Below, in pieces: positions 53,505 through 62,719 of a stretch of DNA of 64,000 nucleotides. The translations under genes and the position numbers were made by a program. Every line of letters starts with the position of its first letter. Within the stretch, counting starts at the first letter, position 1. Under the pieces are notes generated by a model. The model made no database searches. It saw only the letters and a program-made list of their open reading frames with translations, and had not been told where the DNA came from. The stretch is from Rhodanobacter sp. C06 (GTDB lineage Bacteria > Pseudomonadota > Gammaproteobacteria > Xanthomonadales > Rhodanobacteraceae): assembly GCF_002001105.1 (NCBI RefSeq), contig NZ_MUNP01000034.1, positions 62,001 through 126,000 of the forward strand, written 5' to 3'.

Positions 53505-54107
53505 TCAGCATGATTCGTACTTCCAGTTGCGCCGCTTGCCCTCGGCCAGCCACTCCAGCGTGGCGGCGAGGCGCTTTTGGCGGGTGGCGTCGGTCTTGGC
53601 TTCGGTGATCCAGTCGATGTATTCGCGTTGCGCGCCGGGCGGGAAGTCCGCCCAGTTTTTGCGCGCGGCCGCATGCTGTCGTTGCGCGAGCAACGCGGCG
53701 AAATCCTCGGGTGGCACTGGCGGGGTCTTGCTGCCTGCCTTGGGACGCACGTGCTTCACGCCGGCCGTGTTCAAGGCCATCGCCTTGCGCAGCAAGTCCG
53801 CCAGTTCCTTCTTCGGCGGCAGGTCCGTTGGCGAGGCGAGCTTGCCGAACTGGCCCATGCCTTCCCCGTCGCTGCCGCCGGTCACCTCTTTCGACAGCCA
53901 GAAGCCGAAGCTGCAATGCTGCTTGAACGCGGCCATGTGGCACATCGGCGCGCCCTGGTAGCTGAAGAACGGCATGCCCCACTTGATGCCTTCCTCCACC
54001 TCGGGGCAGGTGGCGTGCACCGCGGCGCGCAACTGTTCGAGGATGGGTCGGGCGAACCCGGCGGCTTGGCCGATGTAGGCGTCGATGCGCGGATCGTGGT
54101 TTGCCAT
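53505..54107 (-). CDS. YdeI/DUF1801-type protein
   Basis: Protein of 200 residues combining a DUF1801 (YdhG-like) N-terminal domain (ARPILEQLRAAVHATCPEVEE, KWGMPFFSYQGAPMCHMAAF) and a YdeI/OmpD-associated C-terminal segment (PPEDFAALLAQ, FPPGAQREYIDWITEAKTDA, RQKRLAATLEWLAEGK). The biochemical role is unknown; some relatives bind iron chaperone-like in Gram-positives. It starts ten bases from the GNAT gene that precedes it on the minus strand, so the two are probably cotranscribed. Confidence 0.85.
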   Translation of the reverse strand: MANHDPRIDAYIGQAAGFARPILEQLRAAVHATCPEVEEGIKWGMPFFSYQGAPMCHMAAFKQHCSFGFWLSKEVTGGSDGEGMGQFGKLASPTDLPPKKELADLLRKAMALNTAGVKHVRPKAGSKTPPVPPEDFAALLAQRQHAAARKNWADFPPGAQREYIDWITEAKTDATRQKRLAATLEWLAEGKRRNWKYESC

Positions 54108-54116
54108 GGCATCACC

Positions 54117-54605
54117 TCACAGTTCGCGGAGGTACCAGCGGTCGCAGCCGTGGTGGCCGGTGCCGCCCAGCGGGGCGCAGATCGGCGCGAAGCCGTTGCG
54201 CAGGTACAGCGCCTGTGCCGCATCCATGCCGGTCAGCGTTTCCAGGTAGCAACGGCGAAAGCCGTGCGCGCGCGCCGCGTCGAGGCAACGCTGCATCATC
54301 GCGTGGCCGGCGCCAATGCCACGTGCCGCGGGCAGGAAGTACATCTTGCGCAGCTCGCACACGTCCGCCTCGCCGCCGATCAGCGGCGCCACGCCACCGC
54401 CGCCGACCGCCACGCCGTCGCGCTCGACCACGAAGTAACTGCAACGAGGCTGCGTATAGGCTGCCCACATCGCGTCCACCTCGGTGTCGTGGATCGCGAA
54501 GCCGGGGCCGTCGGCGCCGAACTCGGGCATCACCGCGCGGATGATTGCGGCAACCACCGCATCGTCGCGCGGCTCGATCGGGCGGATCAGGAAGGCGTCG
54601 GTCAT
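54117..54605 (-). CDS. GNAT-family acetyltransferase
   Basis: Acetyltransferase of 162 residues. The acetyl-CoA loop is FLPAARGIGAGHAMMQRCL, and the later GMDAAQALYLRNGFAPI is the usual C-terminal GNAT strand-helix. Substrate unknown. Its start overlaps the stop of the amidohydrolase gene by four bases, coupling it to the upstream liu-type operon. Confidence 0.85.
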   Translation of the reverse strand: MTDAFLIRPIEPRDDAVVAAIIRAVMPEFGADGPGFAIHDTEVDAMWAAYTQPRCSYFVVERDGVAVGGGGVAPLIGGEADVCELRKMYFLPAARGIGAGHAMMQRCLDAARAHGFRRCYLETLTGMDAAQALYLRNGFAPICAPLGGTGHHGCDRWYLREL

Positions 54606-55918
54606 GGCGTGCCTGCAGGTGTGCGATACACGGTGCCGTCCTTCATCACGAATACCGGGTGCGCGAGATCGCCGATGCGGGTGCTGGGATCGCCGGCGAA
54701 GGCGACGAGGTCGGCGCGCAGGCCGGGCGCGACGCGGCCGAACACGGCTTGCTGGCGCAGGATGCGCGCGGCCACGTCGGTGGCGGCGTGCAGCGCCTGT
54801 GCAGGCGTCATGCCGTCGGCCACCATCGCGGCCGGTTCGCGCCAGTTCTCGCCGTGCGCGAACACGCCCACGTCGCTGCCGTTGCCGATGGTCACACCGA
54901 GCTTCAGCGCGGTGCGGAACGCGCGGGCGGATTGCTGCATCGCCGGCGTCGGCGCGGACTGCCCGGGAACGTAGTGCTGGAAATACTCCGACGTGGCTTC
55001 CACTGCGGTAAGCGTGGGCTCGTAGGCGATGCCCTTCTGCTTCATCAGGCGGAACGTGGCCTCGCTGGCGCCGTAACCGTGTTCGATGGTGTCCACGCCC
55101 GCCTCCACCGCGTTGCGCACGCCGGCATCGCTGGCCGCATGGGCGGCGACCGGGCGGCCGATCTGGTGGGCGGTGTCGACGATGGCCTTGATCTCGGCCG
55201 GGGTCAGCGTGGGCATGGTCTTGCCGTGGTCGCCCACGCGGTAGTCGGCATAGAGCTTGATCCAGTCGGCGCCGCGGGCGGCCTGTTCACGCACGGCCGC
55301 CATGGCGGCATCCGCGCCGGTCACCGGCTGCGCGCCCTGCGGCAGGTCGAGATCGGGCCGGAAGCCGCGCGGCCCCGGCCCGTAGCTGGCGGTGGCGACG
55401 ATCGCGCGGGTGGCCACGAACAGCCGCGGACCGGGAATCAGCCCCACCTCGATCGCACGCTTGATCGACACGTCGGCAAAGCCGGCACCCTCGGTGCCGA
55501 GGTCGCGCAGGGCGGTGAAGCCGGCGAGCAAGGTGTCGCGCGCATGCTTCGCCGCTTCCAGCGTGCGGTAGTCCTGCGGCTCGGTGAGCACCTGGTCGTT
55601 CCACGACGTCTCGTTGTACGGATGCAGGAACAAGTGCGAGTGCAGGTCGACCAGGCCGGGCGTGAGCGTGGCGCCGGGCAATTCGATGCGCTGCGCGCCG
55701 GCGGCCGCCTGGATGCTCGCGCGCGGGCCGACCGCGGCGATCGCGCCGTCGTGCACCAGCACCGCCCAGCCGGCATGTGCGGCGTCGCCGTCGGCGGTCC
55801 ATACGCGATCGGGCAGCAACAGCCAGTCGCCCCCGGGCGCCGTCGCGGCGGCAGCAAGCGAACACAGCAAGAGCAACAGCAGCGCTGCCGGCCAGCGGAG
55901 CATCGGGCTTGCGCGCAT
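54602..55918 (-). CDS. Secreted amidohydrolase (Xaa-Pro dipeptidase/imidazolonepropionase-like)
   Basis: Exported metal-dependent amidohydrolase of 438 residues. A long signal peptide (LRWPAALLLLLLCSLAAAA) is followed by the composite domain. Metal ligands are in GLVDLHSHLFLHPY (HxH), WIKLYADYRVGD (Lys or its carbamate), PVAAHAASDAG, IEHGYGASE and the Asp of GNGSDVGVFAHGEN. This pattern matches periplasmic prolidase-like amidohydrolases. The true substrate, probably a dipeptide or an N-acylated amino acid, is unknown. It follows the HMG-CoA lyase gene on the same strand after 66 bases. Confidence 0.87.
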   Translation of the reverse strand: MRASPMLRWPAALLLLLLCSLAAAATAPGGDWLLLPDRVWTADGDAAHAGWAVLVHDGAIAAVGPRASIQAAAGAQRIELPGATLTPGLVDLHSHLFLHPYNETSWNDQVLTEPQDYRTLEAAKHARDTLLAGFTALRDLGTEGAGFADVSIKRAIEVGLIPGPRLFVATRAIVATASYGPGPRGFRPDLDLPQGAQPVTGADAAMAAVREQAARGADWIKLYADYRVGDHGKTMPTLTPAEIKAIVDTAHQIGRPVAAHAASDAGVRNAVEAGVDTIEHGYGASEATFRLMKQKGIAYEPTLTAVEATSEYFQHYVPGQSAPTPAMQQSARAFRTALKLGVTIGNGSDVGVFAHGENWREPAAMVADGMTPAQALHAATDVAARILRQQAVFGRVAPGLRADLVAFAGDPSTRIGDLAHPVFVMKDGTVYRTPAGTP

Positions 55919-55984
55919 CGGTCCATCCCCCTGCCAGTCAAGGCTTCGATGATAGCCAGCGCAGCGGGAGTTGCGGAACCTCGC

Positions 55985-56887
55985 TCAGCCGACGGCCGTG
56001 CGCGCCCGGGTGACGCGGCTGGCGCTGTCCTTGTGCAGCTGCGCGGCCAGCCACGCGCCGGTGGCCACAAGCAGATCGAGATCGACGCCGGTCGCCATGC
56101 CCATGCCGTGCAGCATGTAGACCACGTCCTCGCTGGCCACGTTGCCGGTGGCGCCCTTGGCGTACGGGCAGCCGCCAGTGCCGGAGACGGCGCTGTCCAC
56201 CACGCGCACGCCTTCCTCGAGGCAGGCGAGTATGTTCGCCAGCGCCTGGCCGTAGGTGTCGTGGAAGTGCACGGCGAGCGCGGTCATCGGCACTTCCTGC
56301 GCCACCGCATGCAGCATCGCGCGTGCCTTGGCCGGCGTGCCCACGCCGATGGTGTCGCCCAGCGAGACCTCGTGGCAGCCCAGCGCATGCAGGCGCTGCG
56401 CCACGCGCACTACGTCCGCCACCGGCACCTCGCCCTGGTAGGGGCAGCCCAGCACGGTGGAGACGTAGCCGCGCACCTTCACCCCGTCAGCCCGGGCCTG
56501 TTCGATCACCGGGATGAAGCGCTCGATCGACTCGTCGATCGAGGCGTTGATGTTCCTGCGGTTGAACGCTTCGCTGGCGGCGGTGAATACGGCTACCTCG
56601 GTGGCGCCCACTTCGCGTGCGCGCTCGTAACCCTGCAGGTTCGGCACCAGCACCGGATAGCTCACGCCCGGCACCTTGCGAATGCCGGTGAATACCTCGG
56701 CCGCGTCGGCGAGCTGCGGCACCCATTTCGGGCTGACGAAGCTGGTGGCCTCGATGGTCTTCAGGCCGGTGGAGGAGAGCCGGTCGATCAGCGCGATCTT
56801 CACCTCGGCCGGCAGCAGGGTCTTCTCGTTCTGCAGGCCGTCGCGGGCGCCGACTTCGACGATGCGGACGTGGTTGTCGTTATTCAT
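55985..56887 (-). CDS. liuE: Hydroxymethylglutaryl-CoA lyase
   Basis: Lyase of 300 residues that splits HMG-CoA into acetoacetate and acetyl-CoA, the last step of leucine breakdown. VEVGARDGLQNEK near the N-terminus and the catalytic-loop Cys in SGTGGCPYAKGATGN are diagnostic; FHDTYGQALAN holds metal ligands. The start is ATG at 56887. It follows the AlaX gene with eight bases between, in a run with the biotin-dependent carboxylase and enoyl-CoA hydratase genes. Confidence 0.95.
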   Translation of the reverse strand: MNNDNHVRIVEVGARDGLQNEKTLLPAEVKIALIDRLSSTGLKTIEATSFVSPKWVPQLADAAEVFTGIRKVPGVSYPVLVPNLQGYERAREVGATEVAVFTAASEAFNRRNINASIDESIERFIPVIEQARADGVKVRGYVSTVLGCPYQGEVPVADVVRVAQRLHALGCHEVSLGDTIGVGTPAKARAMLHAVAQEVPMTALAVHFHDTYGQALANILACLEEGVRVVDSAVSGTGGCPYAKGATGNVASEDVVYMLHGMGMATGVDLDLLVATGAWLAAQLHKDSASRVTRARTAVG

Positions 56888-56895
56888 GGTTCGGT

Positions 56896-57609
56896 TCAAT
56901 CCGCGAAAGTCACGGCCACACGCTTGTTGTGGCTGCCCTTGTTCTCGATCTTGCTCACACGCAGCGCGCCGACTTCGCCGGTGCGCGCCACGTGGGTGCC
57001 GCCGCAGGGCTGCAGGTCCACGCCCTCGATCTCCACCAGGCGGATCTGCGGCAGGTGCAGCGGTGGGGTGACCGACATGGTGCGGATCAGCTCCGGCCGC
57101 GCGGCCAGTTCGGCGCCACTGATGTGGCTGATGTGCAGCGGCGCGTCGGCGGCCACCAGGCGCTCAAGGCCTGCGTTGAGCGCGTCCGCGTCGAGCGCGA
57201 GGTCGAGGCCGTCGAGGTCGAAGTCCAGCCGGCCGCCGCGGTCGGTGAGGTTGCCGCCGGTGACGCCGGCCTTGATCAGCGAACCAAGCAGGTGCAAGCC
57301 CGTGTGCATGCGCATGTGGCGGTGGCGGCGTTCCCAGTCCAGCGTCAGCGTGACGGCGGTGCCCGGCGCCAGCCGTGGCACGTCGGTGGGGAGCTGGTGC
57401 AGGATCTCGCGTGTCTCGCGGTCGCGGCGAGTGTCGAGGATGGGCCAGCTGCGCCCGTCGGCGAGGCGCAGCGTGCCCGTGTCGCCCGGCTGGCCGCCGC
57501 CGACCGGGTAGCAGACCGTGTCGGCCAGCACCAGGCCGGTCTCGTCGTGGCGCAGCACCTGCGTCGCGCATTCGCGCAGATAGGGATCGCGATAGAACAA
57601 TTCGGCCAC
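56896..57609 (-). CDS. alaX: Alanyl-tRNA editing protein AlaX
   Basis: Free-standing editing domain of 237 residues that hydrolyses mischarged Ser- or Gly-tRNA(Ala). Zinc ligands are MRMHTGLHLLG (HxxxH) and the C-terminal PCGGTHVART. The N-terminal YPVGGGQPGDTG is the usual start of the AlaX/ThrRS-SAD fold. It lies between the carboxylase gene and the HMG-CoA lyase gene inside the leucine operon, with 15 and 8 base gaps, an odd place for a translation-fidelity gene though seen elsewhere. Confidence 0.93.
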   Translation of the reverse strand: MAELFYRDPYLRECATQVLRHDETGLVLADTVCYPVGGGQPGDTGTLRLADGRSWPILDTRRDRETREILHQLPTDVPRLAPGTAVTLTLDWERRHRHMRMHTGLHLLGSLIKAGVTGGNLTDRGGRLDFDLDGLDLALDADALNAGLERLVAADAPLHISHISGAELAARPELIRTMSVTPPLHLPQIRLVEIEGVDLQPCGGTHVARTGEVGALRVSKIENKGSHNKRVAVTFAD

Positions 57610-57624
57610 GGCGGCTTTCCTCGG

Positions 57625-59613
57625 TCAGCTGGCGAAGCGCACCAGCACCGCGTCGGCCTCGACGAAATCGCCTTGCTCGGCCGACACGTTCTCGATGGTG
57701 CCGGCGCGGGGCGCCTTCAAGGCCAGCTCCATCTTCATCGCCTCCATCACCAGCAGTTCCTGGCCTTCCGCGACGCTGTCGCCGGGCTTGGCCTTCACCA
57801 GCACGATGCGGCCGGGCATGGGCGCGATGACCTGGTTGCCGCCGCTGCTGTCGCGGGATTTCCAGGCATAGGCAGCGGCGCGGTCGAGGCGCCAGCGGCG
57901 GCCGGCGGCATCGTGCAGCAGCACGCGGCGGGCGTTGCTGCGCAGCGCGTGGCGTTCGGACTCGCCGTCGTAGCGGGCGCTGAGCGCGCCGTCGTCCAGC
58001 CGTGCGCCATGCACGTCACAGCTGGCTTCGCCGTGGCGCAATGCATAGTCGCCGGCATGGCCGTGCGCCTCGATCTCGAAACGCGACTCGCCGCGCGTGA
58101 AGGCAACGACGCGCTTGCCGGCATGGCCTACGCGCCACGCGTCGGCGCTGGCCCAGGGCGAGTGCGGATCGGCGGGGTTCGCCGCGACCTGCGCTTCGTC
58201 GTGCAGCAGGGCCGCGGTGGCAGCAGCGAACAGCGTGCGTGGGTCGGGCTCGCGATGGCCGGTGACGAATTCGTCGAGATGGCGGTCGAGGTAGCCCGTG
58301 TCGATGCGCGCCTCGACGACGGCCGGATGTCGCGCCAGCCGTTCGAGGAAGGCGATGTTGGATTTCGGGCCTTCGATTTCGCACTCGGCCAGCGCCTGGC
58401 GCAGGCGTTCCAGTGCCTGTGGGCGATCGGCATCCCACACGATCAACTTGGCGATCATCGGGTCGTAGAAGATCGTCACCGTGTCGCCCTCGATCACGCC
58501 GCCATCGAGGCGCACGTGGCGCGACGGCGCGGGCAGGCGCAGGGTTTGCAACTTGCCCGAACCGGGCAGGAAGTTCTGCTCGGGGTCTTCGGCGTAGATG
58601 CGCACCTCGATGGCATGGCCGTGCGAAACCACCTCGTCCTGCGTGAGCGGCAGCGCTTCGCCGTGGGCGACACGCAACTGCCATTCGACGAGATCGACAT
58701 CGTGGGTCAACTCGGTGACCGGATGCTCGACCTGCAGGCGGGTGTTCATCTCCATGAAGTGGAAATCGCCCTTGGGCCCCACGATGAATTCCACCGTGCC
58801 CGCGCCCACGTAGTTCACGGCGCGCGCGGCGGCGACGGCGGCTTCGCCCATCGCGGCGCGCTTCTCGGGCGTGAGGAAGGGTGAGGGCGTTTCCTCCAGC
58901 ACCTTCTGGTAGCGGCGCTGCGCCGAGCATTCGCGTTCGCCGAGATGGATGACGTGGCCGTGGCGGTCGCCGAACACCTGGAACTCGATATGGCGCGGCT
59001 GCTCGATGTAGCGCTCCAGCAGCATGCTGGCGTCGCCGAACACGGCCAGCGCCACGCGCTGCGCGGTGGCCAGCGCCTCGGGGAATTCGGCGTCGGAGCG
59101 CACGATCTGCATGCCCTTGCCGCCGCCGCCCGCCGAGGGCTTGATGATCAGCGGGTAGCCGACTTCGTGCGCGCGCTCGGCGAGGAAGGCGTTGTCCTGG
59201 TTGTCGCCGTCGTAGCCGGGCACCAGCGGCACGGCGTGCTTCGCCATCAGGTGCTTGGCGGCGGCCTTGGAACCCATCGCCTCGATGCTCTCGGGGTCGG
59301 GACCGATGAACACGATGCCGGCGTCCTGGCAGGCGCGCGAGAAGGCCGTGTTCTCCGAGAGGAAGCCGTAGCCGGGATGGATCGCCTGCGCGCCGCTCTT
59401 TTTCGCGGCCTCGAGGATCGCGGCGATGCGCAGGTAGGACTCGGCCGGGCGCGGGCCGCCGATCGGCCAGGCCTCGTCGGCCAGTCGCACGTGCTGCGCA
59501 CCGCGGTCCGCTTCCGAGTACACCGCGATGCTGCGGATGCCCAGCCGGCGGCAGGTGCGGATCACGCGGCAGGCGATCTCGCCGCGGTTGGCGATCAGTA
59601 CGCGTTCGAACAT
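57625..59613 (-). CDS. liuD: Methylcrotonoyl-CoA carboxylase biotin carboxylase/carrier subunit
   Basis: Biotin-dependent carboxylase alpha subunit of 662 residues: biotin carboxylase domain (ANRGEIACRVIRTCRRLGI, PSAGGGGKGMQIV for ATP, RLQVEHPVTEL), a linker, and a biotinyl domain ending with the carrier MEAMKMELAL. Context with liuC and liuE points to 3-methylcrotonyl-CoA rather than acetyl- or propionyl-CoA. The start ATG at 59613 (MFERVLIANRGEIA) is the family start. The beta subunit (liuB) and isovaleryl-CoA dehydrogenase (liuA) are not in the window. Confidence 0.92.
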   Translation of the reverse strand: MFERVLIANRGEIACRVIRTCRRLGIRSIAVYSEADRGAQHVRLADEAWPIGGPRPAESYLRIAAILEAAKKSGAQAIHPGYGFLSENTAFSRACQDAGIVFIGPDPESIEAMGSKAAAKHLMAKHAVPLVPGYDGDNQDNAFLAERAHEVGYPLIIKPSAGGGGKGMQIVRSDAEFPEALATAQRVALAVFGDASMLLERYIEQPRHIEFQVFGDRHGHVIHLGERECSAQRRYQKVLEETPSPFLTPEKRAAMGEAAVAAARAVNYVGAGTVEFIVGPKGDFHFMEMNTRLQVEHPVTELTHDVDLVEWQLRVAHGEALPLTQDEVVSHGHAIEVRIYAEDPEQNFLPGSGKLQTLRLPAPSRHVRLDGGVIEGDTVTIFYDPMIAKLIVWDADRPQALERLRQALAECEIEGPKSNIAFLERLARHPAVVEARIDTGYLDRHLDEFVTGHREPDPRTLFAAATAALLHDEAQVAANPADPHSPWASADAWRVGHAGKRVVAFTRGESRFEIEAHGHAGDYALRHGEASCDVHGARLDDGALSARYDGESERHALRSNARRVLLHDAAGRRWRLDRAAAYAWKSRDSSGGNQVIAPMPGRIVLVKAKPGDSVAEGQELLVMEAMKMELALKAPRAGTIENVSAEQGDFVEADAVLVRFAS

Positions 59614-59719
59614 GCGGGTTCCTTGGCCTGGCGTGCGGTGCAAAGCCCTCGAAAATTAGCAGATGCAGACTGCCGCGCCGATGCGCAGCGCAGCAAAAGC
59701 GCGGTTTGCCGTGTGGCCG

Positions 59720-60511
59720 TCAGCCGGCGATCCATGCCGGCGCGCGTTTGTCGAGGAAGGCGGTGAGCCCTTCCTGACCTTCCGGCGACACGCGCAGGCG
59801 GGCGATCAACTCGGCGTTGCAGTGGTCAATGCGTTCGCTGGCGTGCTCGTCGAGGCCGCCCATGCGGAAGGCCAGCTGCTTGGCTTCCCGCTGCGCTTCG
59901 GGGCCGGCCTTGGCCAGGAGCTTGAGCGTGGAGGCCACGGCCTCATCCAGCGCCTCGGGGGCCACGACCTGGTGCAGCAGGCCGATGCGCTGCGCTTCGG
60001 TGGCGTCGAACACCTCGCCGGTGAGGAACAGCTTGCGTGCCTGGCGCAGGCCGATCGCGACGATCACGTAGGACGAGATCACCGCCGGCACCAAGCCCAG
60101 CTTCACCTCGGTGAGGCCGAACTTCGCCGCGTCCGTGCCGATCGCGATGTCGCAGCAGGCGACCAGGCCCACGCCACCGCCGTAGGCCGCGCCGTTGACG
60201 CGGGCGAGGGTGGGCTTGGGGCAGAACTGCAGGCTGCGCATCAGCCGCGCCAGGCGCAGCGAGTCGTCGCGGTTCTCCTGCTCGCTGGCGCTGGCCATGC
60301 CGCGCATCCAGTTCAAGTCGGCGCCAGCGGAGAAGCTGGCGCCGCTGCCGGTGAGCACGATGGCGCGCACCGCGGGATCGTGGCCGGCGGCCTCGATGGC
60401 GGTGCCGAGTTCGGCGATCAGCGCGTCGTCGAAGGCGTTGTGCACCTCGGGGCGGTGCATCGCCAGCGTGCGCACGCCGGCACGGTCGGTGATCTGTACG
60501 GAAGAAGACAT
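59720..60511 (-). CDS. liuC: Enoyl-CoA hydratase, methylglutaconyl-CoA hydratase type
   Basis: Crotonase-fold enzyme of 263 residues. The oxyanion loop is SFSAGADLNWMRGM, and the second is NGAAYGGGVGLVACCDIAIG. The ADLNWM form is typical of 3-methylglutaconyl-CoA hydratases of leucine breakdown. It is the first visible gene of the minus-strand run liuC-liuD-alaX-liuE-amidohydrolase-GNAT. Divergent from feoA across about 120 bp. Confidence 0.9.
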   Translation of the reverse strand: MSSSVQITDRAGVRTLAMHRPEVHNAFDDALIAELGTAIEAAGHDPAVRAIVLTGSGASFSAGADLNWMRGMASASEQENRDDSLRLARLMRSLQFCPKPTLARVNGAAYGGGVGLVACCDIAIGTDAAKFGLTEVKLGLVPAVISSYVIVAIGLRQARKLFLTGEVFDATEAQRIGLLHQVVAPEALDEAVASTLKLLAKAGPEAQREAKQLAFRMGGLDEHASERIDHCNAELIARLRVSPEGQEGLTAFLDKRAPAWIAG

Positions 60512-60600
60512 CGGTGGATCCAGCGTGGGGAATCCCGGCATCTTAAATCGTCATGCCACGCAGGCCAGCCGGGGCTGCAGCAAATGCGAAATGTGGCTAC

Positions 60601-60619
60601 AATGCGAACCATTCGTATT
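60601..60619 (+). promoter_or_regulatory. Fur-box-like palindrome before feoA
   Basis: AATGCGAACCATTCGTATT is an imperfect 19-bp palindrome with 14 of 19 positions symmetric and resembles the Fur consensus GATAATGATAATCATTATC. A half-site copy, AAATGCGAAATG, lies 15 bases upstream. It is centred 26 bases before the feoA start, so iron-dependent repression is likely. Confidence 0.65.
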
Positions 60620-60635
60620 TGTGATCGGATCGACC

Positions 60636-60881
60636 GTGCGCTTGTCCGACTTGCCGAAGGGTGCCCTTGCCGTGGTGGATCGCGTGGACGATGCCCATGC
60701 GGACGACCCGATCGCGCAGCGTCTGCGCGACCTCGGTTTCGTCGATGGCGAGGCGGTGCGGGTGGCGGCGGTGGCGCCGATGGGCGGCGATCCGCTCTTG
60801 ATCCAGATCGGCTACACGCGGTTCGCGCTGCGCCGCGCCGAGGCGGCCCGGGTCACAGTCCGGGTCGAGGTGGCTGCATGA
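60636..60881 (+). CDS. feoA: Ferrous iron transport protein FeoA
   Basis: SH3-like small protein of 81 residues (MRLSDLPKGALAVVDRV, RLRDLGFVDGEAVRVAAVAPMGGDP). FeoA binds FeoB in the cytoplasm and is needed for its function. The start is GTG at 60636; GTG at 60621 is also in frame and adds five residues. The stop overlaps feoB (ATGA). Confidence 0.92.
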   Translation: MRLSDLPKGALAVVDRVDDAHADDPIAQRLRDLGFVDGEAVRVAAVAPMGGDPLLIQIGYTRFALRRAEAARVTVRVEVAA

Positions 60882-62719
60882 GCGCCGACGCGCTGCGCAT
60901 TGCCTTGGTGGGCAATCCGAACTGCGGCAAGACCGCGCTGTTCAACCTGCTCACCGGTGGCCGGCAGAAGGTGGCGAACTATGCCGGCGTCACCATCGAG
61001 CGCAAGGAAGGGCGCTTCGCCGCACCCTCCGGCCGCGTGCTGCAGATCCTCGACCTGCCGGGCGCCTACAGCTTCGACGCGGTCAGCCCCGACGAGCAGA
61101 TCACCCGCGACGTGCTGGAGGGAAACTATCCCGGCGAGGCGCCGCCCGACCTGATCGTCTGCGTGGCTGACGCCACCAACCTGCGCCTGCACCTGCGCTT
61201 CCTGCTGGAGGTGCGGCGGCTGGGCCGCCCCGTGGTGCTGGCACTGAACATGATGGATGCGGCACGCCGGCGCGGCATCGTCATCGACGTGGCGGAGCTG
61301 TCGCGCCGGCTGGGTCTGCCGGTGGTGGAAACCGTGGCGGTGCAGCGCGGCGGTGCGTGGGCGCTGCTGGAGCGCGTGGACGGCGAGCTGCCGCAGCCCG
61401 CCCCGGCGCAGGCCGACGATGCGGCCAGCCGCGCCGACCTGCACTCGCAAGTGCGCGAGCTGCTCGCCGCCACCGTGAGCATGCCGCGCCAGACGGCGGC
61501 GCTGGACGACGCGCTGGACCGCTGGGCGCTGCATCCGGTATTCGGCCTCGCCATCCTCGCGGTGGTGATGTTCCTGGTGTTCCAGGCGGTGTATGCCGCC
61601 GGCAAGCCGATGAGCGACCTGATCGGCGACGGTTTCGCATGGCTGGGCGGGCATGTCGCCGCACTGTTGCCGGCCGGCCCGCTGCAGAGCCTGGTGGTGG
61701 ACGGCATCTTCGGCGGACTGGGCACCGTGCTCGGCTTCCTGCCGGTGATCCTGGTGTTGTTCTTCTTCATCCTGATGTTGGAGGAGTCCGGCTATCTGCC
61801 GCGCGCAGCCTTCCTGCTGGATCGGCTGATGCTGTCGGTGGGGCTGACCGGGCGCTCGTTCATCCCGCTGCTCTCCAGCTTCGCCTGCGCGATCCCCGGC
61901 ATCATGGGCACGCGCAGCATCCAGGATCCGCGCGACCGCCTCGCCACCATCCTGGTAGCGCCGCTGATGACCTGCTCGGCACGGCTGCCGGTGTACGCGC
62001 TGCTGATCGCGGCCTTCATCCCCGCGCACCGCGTCCTCGACCTGTTCAACCTGCAGGGACTGGTGCTGTTCGCGCTGTACCTCGCGGGCATCCTCGGCGC
62101 GATGGCGGTGGCCTGGGTGATGAAGCACCTGCATCGCGACCGCAGCGAGCACGCGCTGCTGATGGAGCTGCCCGCGTATCGCCTGCCCAAGCTGCGCGAC
62201 GTGTGGATCGGCTTGTACGAGCGCGGCGCGATCTTCATGAAGCGGCTGACCGGTGTGATCCTCGCGCTGACCGTGCTGATGTGGTTCCTCTCCACCTTCC
62301 CGGGCGCGCCGGCGGGCGCGACCCTGCCGGCGATCGACTACAGCTTCGCCGGCTACATCGGTCGCGGGCTCGCGCACATCTTCACGCCGATCGGTTTCAA
62401 CTGGCAGATGAGCCTGGCCCTGATCCCGGCGTTCGCCGCGCGCGAAACCGCGGTGGCGGCGCTGGCCACCGTCTACATGGTCGGCGGCGACGTGGCAGGT
62501 AGCGGGCTGACACACGCGCTGGCGAGCCAGATCTCGCTGCCCAGCGCGCTGTCGCTGCTGGTGTGGTTCGCCTACGCGCCGCAGTGCATGTCCACGCTGG
62601 CGATCATCAAGCGCGAAACGGCATCGTGGCGCAACGTGGCGATCTCGTTCGGCTACATGTTCGCGATGGCCTACGCGGCCTCCTTCCTGACCTACCAGAT
62701 CGCGAGTGCACTGACATGA
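60878..62719 (+). CDS. feoB: Ferrous iron transporter FeoB
   Basis: Inner membrane Fe(II) importer of 613 residues: an N-terminal G domain (P-loop GNPNCGKT at 12-19, GVTIERKEG switch, LDLPGAYS, NMMD) and a transmembrane core with two Gate segments (FIPLLSSFACAIPGIMGTRSI and the repeat ARETAVAALATVYMVGG). It is shorter than the 770-residue E. coli protein, as in many bacteria. It overlaps feoA and the downstream Cys-rich gene by four bases each. Confidence 0.95.
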   Translation: MSADALRIALVGNPNCGKTALFNLLTGGRQKVANYAGVTIERKEGRFAAPSGRVLQILDLPGAYSFDAVSPDEQITRDVLEGNYPGEAPPDLIVCVADATNLRLHLRFLLEVRRLGRPVVLALNMMDAARRRGIVIDVAELSRRLGLPVVETVAVQRGGAWALLERVDGELPQPAPAQADDAASRADLHSQVRELLAATVSMPRQTAALDDALDRWALHPVFGLAILAVVMFLVFQAVYAAGKPMSDLIGDGFAWLGGHVAALLPAGPLQSLVVDGIFGGLGTVLGFLPVILVLFFFILMLEESGYLPRAAFLLDRLMLSVGLTGRSFIPLLSSFACAIPGIMGTRSIQDPRDRLATILVAPLMTCSARLPVYALLIAAFIPAHRVLDLFNLQGLVLFALYLAGILGAMAVAWVMKHLHRDRSEHALLMELPAYRLPKLRDVWIGLYERGAIFMKRLTGVILALTVLMWFLSTFPGAPAGATLPAIDYSFAGYIGRGLAHIFTPIGFNWQMSLALIPAFAARETAVAALATVYMVGGDVAGSGLTHALASQISLPSALSLLVWFAYAPQCMSTLAIIKRETASWRNVAISFGYMFAMAYAASFLTYQIASALT

